This document shows positions 8,548 to 16,958 of a stretch of 64,000 nucleotides of DNA, in pieces. This DNA is from Nostoc paludosum FACHB-159. GTDB taxonomy: Bacteria; Cyanobacteriota; Cyanobacteriia; Cyanobacteriales; Nostocaceae. Made by a program: the position numbers and the translations under genes. The notes below the pieces were generated by a model. That model did no database searches. It was not told the origin of the DNA and saw nothing but the letters and a program-made list of their open reading frames with translations. Positions within the stretch are counted from its first letter, which is position 1. Each line of letters begins with the position of its first letter. Where the stretch lies: positions 124,001-188,000 of the forward strand of contig NZ_JACJTU010000001.1 in the NCBI RefSeq assembly GCF_014698835.1. Direction: 5' to 3'.

Positions 8548-10218
8548 ATGACTAATAAATTAAAAACTCAGATTTTACTTTGGAGTGTAGCGTTCCTTAC
8601 AGGTTTAGTTGGGGTAGTAAATTTATTATCAGCAGTGACACCTAACCTGTACGGACGAAATCACTGGTTAAAAGAATTTTTACCATTTGAAATTCGTGCT
8701 AGCGGTCATATTTTTGCCGCTATAACTGGATTTATTTTACTTACACTTGCTACTAATTTATTACGCAGAAAAAAAATTGCTTGGTTACTTACTATTGGTC
8801 TTTTGGTAATTTCCATCTTCAGCCACTTACTGAAGGGATTGGACTATGAAGAAAGTCTACTCTCTGGAGTTTTGCTAGTGCAATTAATTCTGATGCGCCA
8901 TATTTTTACCGCGCAATCAGACCGTCCTTCCATTGCACAGGGAGTCCGAGTACTTATCGGTGCTTTACTGTTTACTCTGGCATACGGAACTATTGGATTT
9001 TATTTGTTAGACGGCAAGTTTTCAGAAAATTTTAATTGGCGTGAAGCTGTACTTCAGACTTTGGCGATGTTCTTCACTGAGGATAATTTGGGACTGGAAC
9101 CAAAGAGTCGATTTGGAGAGTTTTTTGCTAATTCTATCTATATTATTGCAGCAGTGACTATTACATACGCAGTGTTTATGCTGTTGCAACCTGTGTTTTG
9201 GCGTAACTTAGTAACTGCCAATGAAAGACAAAAAGCTAAAGAAATTGTCGAACAATATGGATGTTCCTCTTTAGCAGCTTTGACGCTATTAAATGATAAA
9301 AGTTATTATTTCAGTCCCTCTGGTAATAGTGTAATCGCTTATGTTCCCAAAGGACGAGGTGCGATCGCCTTAGGAGATCCCATAGGACCGGTTGAAGACC
9401 GCAAAGAGACAATTGTCGCTTTCCAGCTGTTTTGTCAACGCAATGATTGGTATCCTGCTTTTTATCAAACTTTGCCTGATGATGTTGAACTTTACAAATC
9501 TTTGGGATTTAAGGTACTTAAGATTGGAGAAGAAGCGATTGTGGATTTGAAAAGTTTTACATTACAAGGTAAAGCTGGTAAAAATTTTAGACCCTCAATC
9601 AATCGTTTAACAAAATTAGGATATCGAATTAACTTTTATCAACCACCAATTGATAATGATTTATTGCACTTACTCAAACCTGTGAGTGATGAATGGCTAA
9701 AGATGGTACAAGGTTCGGAAAAACACTTTTCTTTAGGTTGGTTTGATGAAGCATATCTGCGAGAGTGTGAGATAGCTGTGGTGTATAGTCCAGAAGGTCA
9801 GATTAGCGCTTTTGCTAATATTATCCCAGAGTATCAACTCAACGAAGCAACTATCGATCTGATGCGACACCGCCCGTCTATCGAACATGGCATAATGGAC
9901 TTTTTATTTATTTCCATACTCCAGCATTTTAAAGAAAATGGTTTCGATAGCTTTAATTTTGGTCTTTCTGCCTTGGCTGGAGTTGGAGATAATCCAGAAT
10001 CACGCCGTTTAGAGAAAGTATTGTATTATCTTTACGAGCATTTAAATCGCTTCTACAATTTTCAAGGACTACACGCCTATAAAGAGAAGTTCCGCCCCCG
10101 TTGGGAACCACGCTATTTAGTTTACCCTAGTTTAGCTGCCTTACCAGATGTAGTTGTAGCATTGATTCGTGCTGATTCAGGCGATCGCCTTTTTGATTAT
10201 TTCAAACCCGGAGCCTAA
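8548..10218 (+). CDS. Phosphatidylglycerol lysyltransferase-type (DUF2156) membrane protein, short MprF form
   Basis: 556 residues. The N-terminal 220 residues hold six or so transmembrane helices. The C-terminal part is the cytosolic DUF2156 domain, two GNAT-like folds that transfer an amino acid from aminoacyl-tRNA to phosphatidylglycerol. Visible blocks are VIAYVPKGRGAIALGDPIGP, YPAFYQTLPDD, SLGFKVLKIGEEAIVDLKSF, KNFRPSINRLTKLGYRI, IDLMRHRPSIEHGIMDFLF, FNFGLSALAGVG and HAYKEKFRPRWEPRYLVYP. Full MprF also carries a flippase domain; here that is separate, at 5438-6391. The aminoacyl group cannot be deduced. Translation probably follows that of the upstream esterase. Confidence 0.88.
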   Translation: MTNKLKTQILLWSVAFLTGLVGVVNLLSAVTPNLYGRNHWLKEFLPFEIRASGHIFAAITGFILLTLATNLLRRKKIAWLLTIGLLVISIFSHLLKGLDYEESLLSGVLLVQLILMRHIFTAQSDRPSIAQGVRVLIGALLFTLAYGTIGFYLLDGKFSENFNWREAVLQTLAMFFTEDNLGLEPKSRFGEFFANSIYIIAAVTITYAVFMLLQPVFWRNLVTANERQKAKEIVEQYGCSSLAALTLLNDKSYYFSPSGNSVIAYVPKGRGAIALGDPIGPVEDRKETIVAFQLFCQRNDWYPAFYQTLPDDVELYKSLGFKVLKIGEEAIVDLKSFTLQGKAGKNFRPSINRLTKLGYRINFYQPPIDNDLLHLLKPVSDEWLKMVQGSEKHFSLGWFDEAYLRECEIAVVYSPEGQISAFANIIPEYQLNEATIDLMRHRPSIEHGIMDFLFISILQHFKENGFDSFNFGLSALAGVGDNPESRRLEKVLYYLYEHLNRFYNFQGLHAYKEKFRPRWEPRYLVYPSLAALPDVVVALIRADSGDRLFDYFKPGA

Positions 10219-10359
10219 ATTACAACGAATTTATCAAAAGTCACTCAAAGGTAAAAAAGCATCTTGGAAAAAATTATCGATAACACCATAACCTAACTTT
10301 TGTCTTTCATACCATCCTTAAAAGGAATGGATTTTTGCAACACTTTTGATAAAAAATTA

Positions 10360-10390
10360 AGGGACGATTTCATCTATGGAAATCGTCCCT
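10360..10390 (-). terminator. Intrinsic terminator between convergent genes
   Basis: AGGGACGATTTC (10360-10371) pairs perfectly with GAAATCGTCCCT (10379-10390) around a 7-base loop. On the minus strand the stem is followed by TTAATTTTTTATC, a good U-tract, so it should end transcription of the small Tudor-like gene and may also act on the opposite strand. Confidence 0.75.
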
Positions 10391-10416
10391 CCCAATTTAT
10401 AAAAGTAAAGTATTAC

Positions 10417-10806
10417 TTATCTGCTTACTCGTGCGGGTTCAACCCACTCATCCCAAGAACTATCGTAGCCATCATAAGTAATTTTATAAAGATTATTACT
10501 AACATCTAAAATTCGCCCTTGATACCATTTACCCTTCCACAGAATTCTCACAGCATCCCCAACTTCAAATGATGCCCGAAAACGCGAAGTTCCAACCCAC
10601 TCATCCCAAGAACTATCATAACCATCGTAGGTAATATAGCACTGATTATCATCAACATCTAATACTGTTGCTGGATACCATGTATCTTTCCAAAAAACCT
10701 CTGCTTTTTGTCCCACAGAACAAGGTGAAGCAGCAAAAGCACTGGGGATTAATGTTCCTACCCAAGTTGCCATGAAAATGCCAGCAAACAATAGTTTATT
10801 TTTCAT
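10417..10806 (-). CDS. Small secreted protein with two Tudor/agenet-like repeats
   Basis: 129 residues. A signal peptide (MKNKLLFAGIFMATWVGTLI..AFA) probably ends after AFA at about residue 25. The mature part is two tandem copies of roughly 45-50 residues, each with a V-x-W-K-x-x-W-Y-x-(A/G)-x-(V/I)-L-D-V core and each ending Y-x-I-T-Y-D-G-Y-D-S-S-W-D-E-W-V. This is the small beta-barrel pattern of agenet/Tudor-knot/RCC domains, best known for binding modified histones in eukaryotes, here on an exported bacterial protein. The ligand is unknown. It ends at the terminator listed above. Confidence 0.75.
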   Translation of the reverse strand: MKNKLLFAGIFMATWVGTLIPSAFAASPCSVGQKAEVFWKDTWYPATVLDVDDNQCYITYDGYDSSWDEWVGTSRFRASFEVGDAVRILWKGKWYQGRILDVSNNLYKITYDGYDSSWDEWVEPARVSR

Positions 10807-11035
10807 TACTTTGTCTCTATTTAATCAGTAAAATCTAACTTTTGATGATTTGTTTAAATATCATCAAATTTGCAACTTTCCGTTACTAATTTTGTGCGAT
10901 TTAGTTGGCGATCGCCTCAGCAAAATTTATGAAATTACATGGCAGCTTGTGAAGATATTGCTGAACGATACCGTATTCAAAATTAACAGTAGTTTTCGAT
11001 TTTACTTAATTGATATCAATGCTAGGCATCACGAC
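10807..11035. other. Intergenic region upstream of the orphan gene
   Basis: AT-rich spacer between the divergent Tudor-like and orphan genes. One HIP1 site is present near 10907-10914. No reading frame with a ribosome-binding site was seen. The promoter elements are listed next. Confidence 0.4.
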
Positions 11036-11064
11036 TTGACATTTTTATAGTACAAGTGTATTAT
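11036..11064 (+). promoter_or_regulatory. Near-consensus sigma-70 promoter with overlapping LexA-like box
   Basis: TTGACA (11036-11041), a 17-base spacer and TATTAT (11059-11064) make the best promoter seen in the window, with a start expected near 11071. The segment AGTACAAGTGTATT (11049-11062) overlaps the -10 and fits the cyanobacterial LexA box as remembered (RGTACNNNDGTWCB) except for one base. The transcript would have a leader of about 215 nt before the orphan gene, containing a small hairpin (AACAC/GTGTT near 11115). Confidence 0.55.
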
Positions 11065-11284
11065 ATAAGTATGAATATCCGGTGAGCAGAGAACCTGGAA
11101 ATACCCAAAGTTTGAACACAACGTGTTTGGTGGCTAGTTCGTGAATGTAATGCGATCGCACAATACTTGTGCCTTATTTGCCAATTTTAACATATATTTG
11201 GCATCGGTTTATTGTACGTTTACTCTTCAATTTTTTACAGTTTAAACAGCATATTTAAACTTAGCTTTCATGGAAGGTGGCAAG

Positions 11285-12676
11285 ATGAAAACTAATCAAA
11301 TTTCTTTAGTAGAACTCATCCAAATTTTGACAGAATATCGTAACAATATTATTGTCAACATCAAGCACCTGCAAGAACATTATCAAAGAACAAGTGTCAA
11401 GCGTGTTAGAGGTGTGAGAGACGAAAACGGAGAACTAATCCAACCTTGGTTGCAAACAGAAAATATAGACAATGCTGAGTATGTTGGTATGGGCGAGTTT
11501 CACTTTAATCGCAATACCGCTACTATTAATATGCTGATTAAATGTAAAGTTAAACTTGCCAAATCAGCAGACCAAACTCCCACTCTTGAGGTAGCAGGTT
11601 TGCTAGTCAATGACCTCAATAGTTTTAATAATTACACCATTGTTAGGGACGGCAAAATCAACGTCAAATCCTTACAAGTCAAAATTAGTAGTAAAAAAGC
11701 TTTTGACTTGCTTAAAGAAAAAGGCGTGTTGGATGCCAAAAATTTTGACTTTCGTACTGAATATACCATTCAGCTAGATAGCTTGCCGCTTGTACCTGCT
11801 GATAGTCATTACAGCAGCATTGATGGATTATTCAATCAACTAGCAGAAATTAAAGTACTTACTAGTATTATTTCTGCTCATTTGAAAAAGGAATCAGATG
11901 TATTTGTAGCCGAACAATTAGATGAGTTTAAAAAACACTATCTATCTAAGAACATCTACATCAACTTCCCGACAACTAATGAATACACAGATATTCATGA
12001 AGCTTTAGTTAATGGTACTTTGGAATCAAGATTGAGCTATAAAATTGATATCGGTAGCCAAGACATTCTTAACTTTAGCAAGTTGCATTCGGCTAACAAA
12101 TTTCTGAATAGAATGTATCGCCTTTATGATAAAGATACTAAAGAAATTATCGCTAAGGCTAGTTTCGAGATGGCATTTAACCAGAATCTTGCTGTTAGAG
12201 AGAGGCTAATTTCATCACGCACCAAGATTACAAAAGTGGATGAGTTGATGAAACCGATTTTTGATGATTTTCTTGGGCTTGAGCAGAATGGCACAGTTGC
12301 AGCTATTTTGAAGAAAGTCGGCGCTGATAGTTTGGCACAGTTGTTGCAGGATAAACAAGCTGGTAAGCAAATCAATAAAGAAGAAATGATTTCAGCGTTA
12401 ACAGTAGCAAATACCAAACTAGAGGAATATACAGAAAAAATCTATCAAGACAAGATTTCTCCTTTGGTATTTTATATCGGCTGTACTGGAGTATTGCCAG
12501 AACAAATGTCAGCAAAAGCCATGACTGCCCAAGAAGCTGCTGCAAAATACCCAAATTTGCAATTTTCTAAAAATGAGCAACAAGGTACTTTTTTTGCAGT
12601 TGGTGATAGTATTATCAGCATTTATACAAAAACTGAATATTACACCAAAAAGCCAGCAACCCTAAATTATTTGTAA
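11285..12676 (+). CDS. Orphan hypothetical protein, 464 residues
   Basis: No family recognised. The ATG at 11285 is preferred because GGAAGGTGG lies 5-8 bases before it; an in-frame ATG at 11270 would add five residues. The protein is soluble, with no signal or TM segment, and rich in Lys, Asn and Ile. An N-terminal part (about 1-170) looks alternately helical and beta (EYRNNIIVNIKHLQEHY, NTATINMLIKCKVKLA). A helical middle contains DKQAGKQINKEEMISALT. The C-terminal 100 residues start at DKISPLVFYIGCTGVLP and end in beta-like segments (GTFFAVGDSIISIYTKTEYY). It is monocistronic: palindromic repeat downstream, promoter and long leader upstream. The size and style recall phage or plasmid structural/accessory proteins, but nothing proves it. 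Confidence 0.8.
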   Translation: MKTNQISLVELIQILTEYRNNIIVNIKHLQEHYQRTSVKRVRGVRDENGELIQPWLQTENIDNAEYVGMGEFHFNRNTATINMLIKCKVKLAKSADQTPTLEVAGLLVNDLNSFNNYTIVRDGKINVKSLQVKISSKKAFDLLKEKGVLDAKNFDFRTEYTIQLDSLPLVPADSHYSSIDGLFNQLAEIKVLTSIISAHLKKESDVFVAEQLDEFKKHYLSKNIYINFPTTNEYTDIHEALVNGTLESRLSYKIDIGSQDILNFSKLHSANKFLNRMYRLYDKDTKEIIAKASFEMAFNQNLAVRERLISSRTKITKVDELMKPIFDDFLGLEQNGTVAAILKKVGADSLAQLLQDKQAGKQINKEEMISALTVANTKLEEYTEKIYQDKISPLVFYIGCTGVLPEQMSAKAMTAQEAAAKYPNLQFSKNEQQGTFFAVGDSIISIYTKTEYYTKKPATLNYL

Positions 12677-12682
12677 ACAACA

Positions 12683-12715
12683 AGATCCCCGACTTCTCAA
12701 AGAAGTCGGGGATCT
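12683..12715. repeat. Palindromic element, second copy of the 'agatccccgacttctt' family
   Basis: AGATCCCCGACTTCT (12683-12697) and AGAAGTCGGGGATCT (12701-12715) pair perfectly around CAA. It is the same sequence as the palindrome at 1323-1355, here six bases after the orphan gene's stop and before a convergent gene, so it probably doubles as a terminator. Confidence 0.8.
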
Positions 12716-12733
12716 GTGGCTAAACGTATTGGG

Positions 12734-13357
12734 CTAAAAATTTACGGACTCTCCCCCAAGCATTAACCGGATAAGTAAATCAGCAATGCCACTAAGTCCT
12801 ATGCCAAATTCTGGAATTATAAATAGAAGCATCATTGCAAAGATTCCAAATTGAGTATTTTCTAATGGCTTTAACTTCGGAAAAATTTCACTGAAAACAT
12901 GGAAGCCATCAAGGGGTGGAATTGGCAACAGATTAAATAGAAATAACGTCAAATTTATTCGAGCCGCTAGATAAAGAAACTCGACACTAAAGAGTGCTGA
13001 AAAACTGAAATTAGCTAGAAGTTTAAGCACTAAAATAAATATAATGCCTAAAGTAAGATTTGATAATGGCCCGGCTGCGGATACTAAAATATTGCCTAGC
13101 TTGGGAGAGCGAAATTTGGAAGGGTTAACGGGCATTTGTCCCCAGGCTATACCCATGAGACAGAGAAAAATAATTGATTCTTTGCCCATGTGAACTACAG
13201 GATTGAGGGTGAGATGACCTGTTTTTTGTGGAGTGTTATCTCCCTGACTCATTGCAGCCCAGCCGTGAGCAAGTTCGTGTAAAGTGATGGAAAATATGAC
13301 AATTATAATGATTCTGAAAAAATAAATCGGCTCTGTAAATAGTGTTTCAATAAACAT
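12734..13357 (-). CDS. Site-2 protease family (M50) membrane metalloprotease
   Basis: 207 residues with five or so hydrophobic helices. TLHELAHGWAA gives the zinc motif H27-E-x-x-H31 inside the first membrane helix. NLLPIPPLDGFHVF (about residue 140) is the N-P-x-x-P-x-D-G motif that supplies the third zinc ligand Asp. VSAAGPLSNL is the conserved glycine/asparagine stretch between them. It is the short form of the family without PDZ or CBS domains. Such proteases cut membrane-bound substrates such as anti-sigma factors; the partner here is unknown. Confidence 0.9.
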   Translation of the reverse strand: MFIETLFTEPIYFFRIIIIVIFSITLHELAHGWAAMSQGDNTPQKTGHLTLNPVVHMGKESIIFLCLMGIAWGQMPVNPSKFRSPKLGNILVSAAGPLSNLTLGIIFILVLKLLANFSFSALFSVEFLYLAARINLTLFLFNLLPIPPLDGFHVFSEIFPKLKPLENTQFGIFAMMLLFIIPEFGIGLSGIADLLIRLMLGGESVNF

Positions 13358-14028
13358 ATATTCTGATTCGTGGTATGGGAGAAGCTAAAATTTGGGCTTT
13401 TTGAGGGCTAAGTTAAAATATGCATCTCACTTTTGTAGATCGATCTATATCTACAAACTCGGATTGATGCATTTCGCATTCTTTCAGAGATATTTTTACC
13501 AATGTCATGTTTAATTCAACTTTTGTCGCATTAATGATGCATATTTCATCTATATTAAATACGTAATTCTTGTATCACGATGTACTAATGTTTAGTAAGA
13601 TTTACGTGTACAATAAACAAAAGCTGATAATTAATGTTATTAAATTAACTACGTAATAAACTACAGTAAGTTTTGGTATCTTTTTAAATAAAAAATAACT
13701 TAGTTATATTACAGCTAATGACTGGTAGAGTTCCCACCACAGCATTTCATAGCATTTGGTGGTGTTAATATCCTGGTAATTAGTACGTAAATATTTTAAA
13801 TATTTGGTATAGAAACTGTAAGTCAGACTGCTGACTGCTGACTTCTGAAGTGTTTGTTAATAAAAATTCACAGTTAGAGAAGCTTTAATTTAGAGCAATT
13901 AGCAGAGTTTTTTTATACTTAAAGTTAAATATTATTGACTAAATATAAAAATTAACACATTATCATACAGCATAATAAAAGCTTCTTGGTATTATTTTGA
14001 TGCACTAACGTAGTGATGATAAATAACA
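13358..14028. other. 671-bp AT-rich intergenic region upstream of the symporter genes
   Basis: No gene is supported. TTTGTAGAT (13434-13442) and ATCTACAAA (13451-13459) form a perfect 9-bp inverted repeat around 8 bases, a possible operator. TGATGCA-type words recur nearby (about 13464, 13534 and 13999). A short direct repeat gactgctgactgctgact lies at about 13829. The region is long enough for complex regulation of the divergent protease and symporter genes. Confidence 0.45.
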
Positions 14029-14310
14029 ATGGATGAAGATCAGCGCCGTTCTTATTGGCGTGCTAATACTGCTTTAATCCGTAATCTTTTAATTGTCTGG
14101 GTCTTAGTTTCCCTCGTTTTCAGTATTTTGTTGGTTCAACCTTTGAATACAATACGGTTTTTTGGCGTACCCTTTGGTTTTTGGATGGCGCAGCAAGGAT
14201 CGATCCTGGTATTTGTGGGACTGATTTTCATTTATGCTTTCCAGATGGACAAGCTAGACCGCAAATACAATCCCAGCAAGCAAGACGACAAATACAATCT
14301 CAGGAAGTGA
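14029..14310 (+). CDS. DUF4212 small subunit of a sodium/solute symporter
   Basis: 93 residues. R-x-x-Y-W-R-A-N (7-14) is the family hallmark. Two hydrophobic helices follow (about 19-40 and 55-77), then a charged, basic C-terminus DKLDRKYNPSKQDDKYNLRK. DUF4212 proteins are encoded immediately before the large transporter subunit in the VC_2705-type branch of the sodium:solute symporters. Here the two genes are 9 bp apart, with the ribosome-binding site for the next gene (GGAAGTGAGGA) lying over this gene's stop. Confidence 0.88.
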   Translation: MDEDQRRSYWRANTALIRNLLIVWVLVSLVFSILLVQPLNTIRFFGVPFGFWMAQQGSILVFVGLIFIYAFQMDKLDRKYNPSKQDDKYNLRK

Positions 14311-14319
14311 GGAAAAACT

Positions 14320-15975
14320 GTGTCAGTTGAAATTTGGACTATTGTATTAGTTGGACTTTCCTTTGTCGCCTACATTTATATTGGTTGGCAATCACGAGTC
14401 GAAAATACTAAAGATTTCTTTGTTGCAGGTCAGGGGATACCCTCAATTGCTAATGGTGCGGCTACGGCTGCTGACTGGATGTCCGCAGCTTCGTTTATTT
14501 CAATGGCCGGACTGATTTCTTTTTTGGGCTACGACGGTTCTATTTTTTTAATGGGCTGGACTGGCGGCTATGTACTACTGGCATTATTGCTGGCTCCCTA
14601 CCTGCGGAAATTTGGTAAGTATACAGTTCCAGATTTCGTAGGCGATCGCTACTACTCTAATATCGCTCGTTTGGTGGCTGTAATTGCAGCTATTTTCATT
14701 TCCCTCACCTACGTTGCTGGTCAAATGCGCGGCGTGGGGATTGTTTTTAGCCGCTTCCTACAAGTAGATATCAATACAGGCGTGATTATCGGTATGATAA
14801 TCGTCGGCTTTTTCTCAGTGTTGGGGGGTATGAAAGGCATTACCTGGACACAAGTAGCGCAGTATGGAGTATTAATTGTTGCTTACTTGATTCCAGCGAT
14901 CGCGATCGCTTGGTTCCTCACCGGCAATCCTATTCCCCAGCTAGCATTTACTTTCAGTAATGTTGCTGACAAACTCAACCAAATCCAGCTTGACCTGGGA
15001 TTTAAGCAATATACTGAGCCATTTGTCAATAAATCCATGCTAGATGTGCTGTTTACCACCATTGCCCTGATGGTAGGTACAGCCGGGTTGCCCCATATTA
15101 TCGTGCGTTTCTATACAGTACCAAGTGTGCGTGCAGCCCGTTTTTCCGCTGGTTGGGCACTGTTGTTTATTGCAATTCTTTATACAACTGCTCCCGCCCT
15201 CTCCATGTTTGCCCGCTATAACCTGATTGATTCCCTGCACAATCAGACAGTTACACAAGTGCAACAACTAGACTGGGCAACCAAATGGGAAAAAACCAAA
15301 CTGCTAAGCTTTGACGACAAAAATAAAGATGGGCGTTTCCAGTTGACTCCCAAGAAAGACACCAATGAAATTAACATTGACCGAGACATCATAGTGCTTT
15401 CCACCCCAGAAGTAGCTAAACTTCCTCCTTGGGTGATTGGTTTGGTAGCGGCTGGCGGCTTAGCTGCTGCTTTGTCAACAGCATCCGGTTTATTACTGGT
15501 AATTTCCAGTTCCATCGCCCACGATATCTACTACCGCATAGTAGATTCCACTGCTTCAGAACAAAAACGGGTGTTTGTCGGACGCATCATGGTAGGTTTT
15601 TCCCTCGTTCTCGCCGGATATTTTGGGGTAAATCCGCCGGGATTCGTGAGTGAAGTAGTAGCGTTTGCCTTTGGTTTAGCTGCTGCTAGCTTCTTTCCAG
15701 TAATTTTCCTGGGAATTTTCGACAAACGCACCAATTCTGAAGGTGCGATCGCTGGGATGTTGACGGGTTTAATTTTTACCATCATCTACATTGTTGCGGT
15801 AAAATTTGGCGGCGTCCAACCCTGGTTTTTTGGTGTTTCTCCCGAAGGAATCGGTACTTTGGGCATGATTATCAACTTCATAGTTACCCTAGTAGTTTCT
15901 CGCCTAACACCACCTCCACCAGCAGAAATTCAAGCATTGGTAGAAGACCTTCGTACACCAATTATTGAAGAATAG
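14320..15975 (+). CDS. Sodium:solute symporter family protein (ActP/VC_2705-like), with EF-hand-like loop
   Basis: 551 residues with a GTG start supported by AGTGAGGAAAAACT just upstream. About 13 transmembrane helices are visible. DFFVAGQGIPSIANGAATAADWMSAASFI near the N-terminus and GLPHIIVRFYTVPSVRAAR are SSS-family signatures for the sodium and substrate sites. A soluble insert at about 330-357 contains D333-D-K-N335-K-D337-G-R-F, which reads like a DxNxDG calcium-binding loop. Members of this branch transport acetate or similar organic anions with Na+; the substrate here is not shown by sequence. It works with the DUF4212 subunit. Confidence 0.88.
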   Translation: MSVEIWTIVLVGLSFVAYIYIGWQSRVENTKDFFVAGQGIPSIANGAATAADWMSAASFISMAGLISFLGYDGSIFLMGWTGGYVLLALLLAPYLRKFGKYTVPDFVGDRYYSNIARLVAVIAAIFISLTYVAGQMRGVGIVFSRFLQVDINTGVIIGMIIVGFFSVLGGMKGITWTQVAQYGVLIVAYLIPAIAIAWFLTGNPIPQLAFTFSNVADKLNQIQLDLGFKQYTEPFVNKSMLDVLFTTIALMVGTAGLPHIIVRFYTVPSVRAARFSAGWALLFIAILYTTAPALSMFARYNLIDSLHNQTVTQVQQLDWATKWEKTKLLSFDDKNKDGRFQLTPKKDTNEINIDRDIIVLSTPEVAKLPPWVIGLVAAGGLAAALSTASGLLLVISSSIAHDIYYRIVDSTASEQKRVFVGRIMVGFSLVLAGYFGVNPPGFVSEVVAFAFGLAAASFFPVIFLGIFDKRTNSEGAIAGMLTGLIFTIIYIVAVKFGGVQPWFFGVSPEGIGTLGMIINFIVTLVVSRLTPPPPAEIQALVEDLRTPIIEE

Positions 15976-16115
15976 GGCATGGGGCATGGGAAAAGAGGAG
16001 GCAGAAGTTCTTTAATGCGTGAATTTTGTTAGAGCAGCGATTCGCCGTGTCCGCGAGCGTCATTTTGAATTTGAATTGATTTGTCTCCCTCATCTCCCCC
16101 ATTCTCCATGCCCCA
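15976..16115. repeat. Complementary short repeats between convergent genes
   Basis: gggcatggggcatggga (15975-15991) faces ccccattctccatgcccca (16098-16116) in inverted orientation, a weak example of the paired heptamer structure seen elsewhere. The gap separates the symporter from the convergent TPR gene and probably acts as a transcriptional barrier. Confidence 0.5.
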
Positions 16116-16958
16116 CTACTGTGCAAGTTCTTTGATGTTTTTCGTCACTTGTTGGTATAAATCATTGTTACCTTGAGTTTGAAAGATGTTTGCTGCTTGT
16201 TCTAAGTCCTTTAGCGCCCCTTCCTTGTCTCCATTCTTGGCGCGGGCATTTCCTCGGTTATTGTAGGCAGGAGCAAAGTTAGGATTGAGGCGAATCGCTT
16301 CATTGTAATCTGCGATCGCTCCTTGAGGATCTCCATTGGCAGCACGGGCGTTTCCCCGATTATTGTAGGCAATAGCATATCTGGGGTTGAGGGCAATGGC
16401 TTGGTCAAAATCATCCAGCCCCCTGTTTTTTTCTCCTAAGGAGGCGCGGGCGTTACCCCGGTTGTTGTAGGCTTCGGCGTAGTTTGGGTTTAGGCGAATC
16501 GCTTCACTGTAATCTTTAATTGCTTCTCGGTTATTTCCTTGTGAAGCGCGGGCATTTCCTCGGTTATTGTAGGCTTCGGCGTTGTTGGGATTGATACGCA
16601 GTGCTTGATTGTAATCTGCGATCGCTTTTTCCTTGTCTCCCAAATCAAAATAGGCTAATCCACGACCGTTGTAAGCAGCGACATATTGAGAATTTTCATT
16701 AATTGCATTCCCGTAAGAAGCGATCGCTGCTTGCAAATCGCCGTTGACATGCTGATTTTTTCCCTGAACATAGAATGCTTCAGCTTTAGTTCTGATAGCC
16801 GAACGGCGGGTAGGTGGATTAACTCCGACTTCTGTGATTAATACATTGTCATTCTTACTACAAGAAACGCTACTAATTACCGTTAATGTAGTAAAAATAG
16901 CTATGGTAAATACTTTATTTACCCTTGTTCGTTTTTGCCCAAATAAACGCCGTATCAT
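16116..16958 (-). CDS. TPR-repeat lipoprotein
   Basis: 280 residues. After a basic N-terminus, a hydrophobic segment ends in VISSVSC (Cys about 33), a possible lipobox. From residue 55 on there are about six tetratricopeptide repeats of 34 residues. The four central ones share A-Y-N-N-R-G-N-A-R-A-x-x-G and A-I-x-x-x-x-x-A-I-x-L-N-P almost verbatim, also at DNA level, which shows recent internal duplication. TPRs act as protein-binding scaffolds; the partner is unknown. Confidence 0.85.
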   Translation of the reverse strand: MIRRLFGQKRTRVNKVFTIAIFTTLTVISSVSCSKNDNVLITEVGVNPPTRRSAIRTKAEAFYVQGKNQHVNGDLQAAIASYGNAINENSQYVAAYNGRGLAYFDLGDKEKAIADYNQALRINPNNAEAYNNRGNARASQGNNREAIKDYSEAIRLNPNYAEAYNNRGNARASLGEKNRGLDDFDQAIALNPRYAIAYNNRGNARAANGDPQGAIADYNEAIRLNPNFAPAYNNRGNARAKNGDKEGALKDLEQAANIFQTQGNNDLYQQVTKNIKELAQ

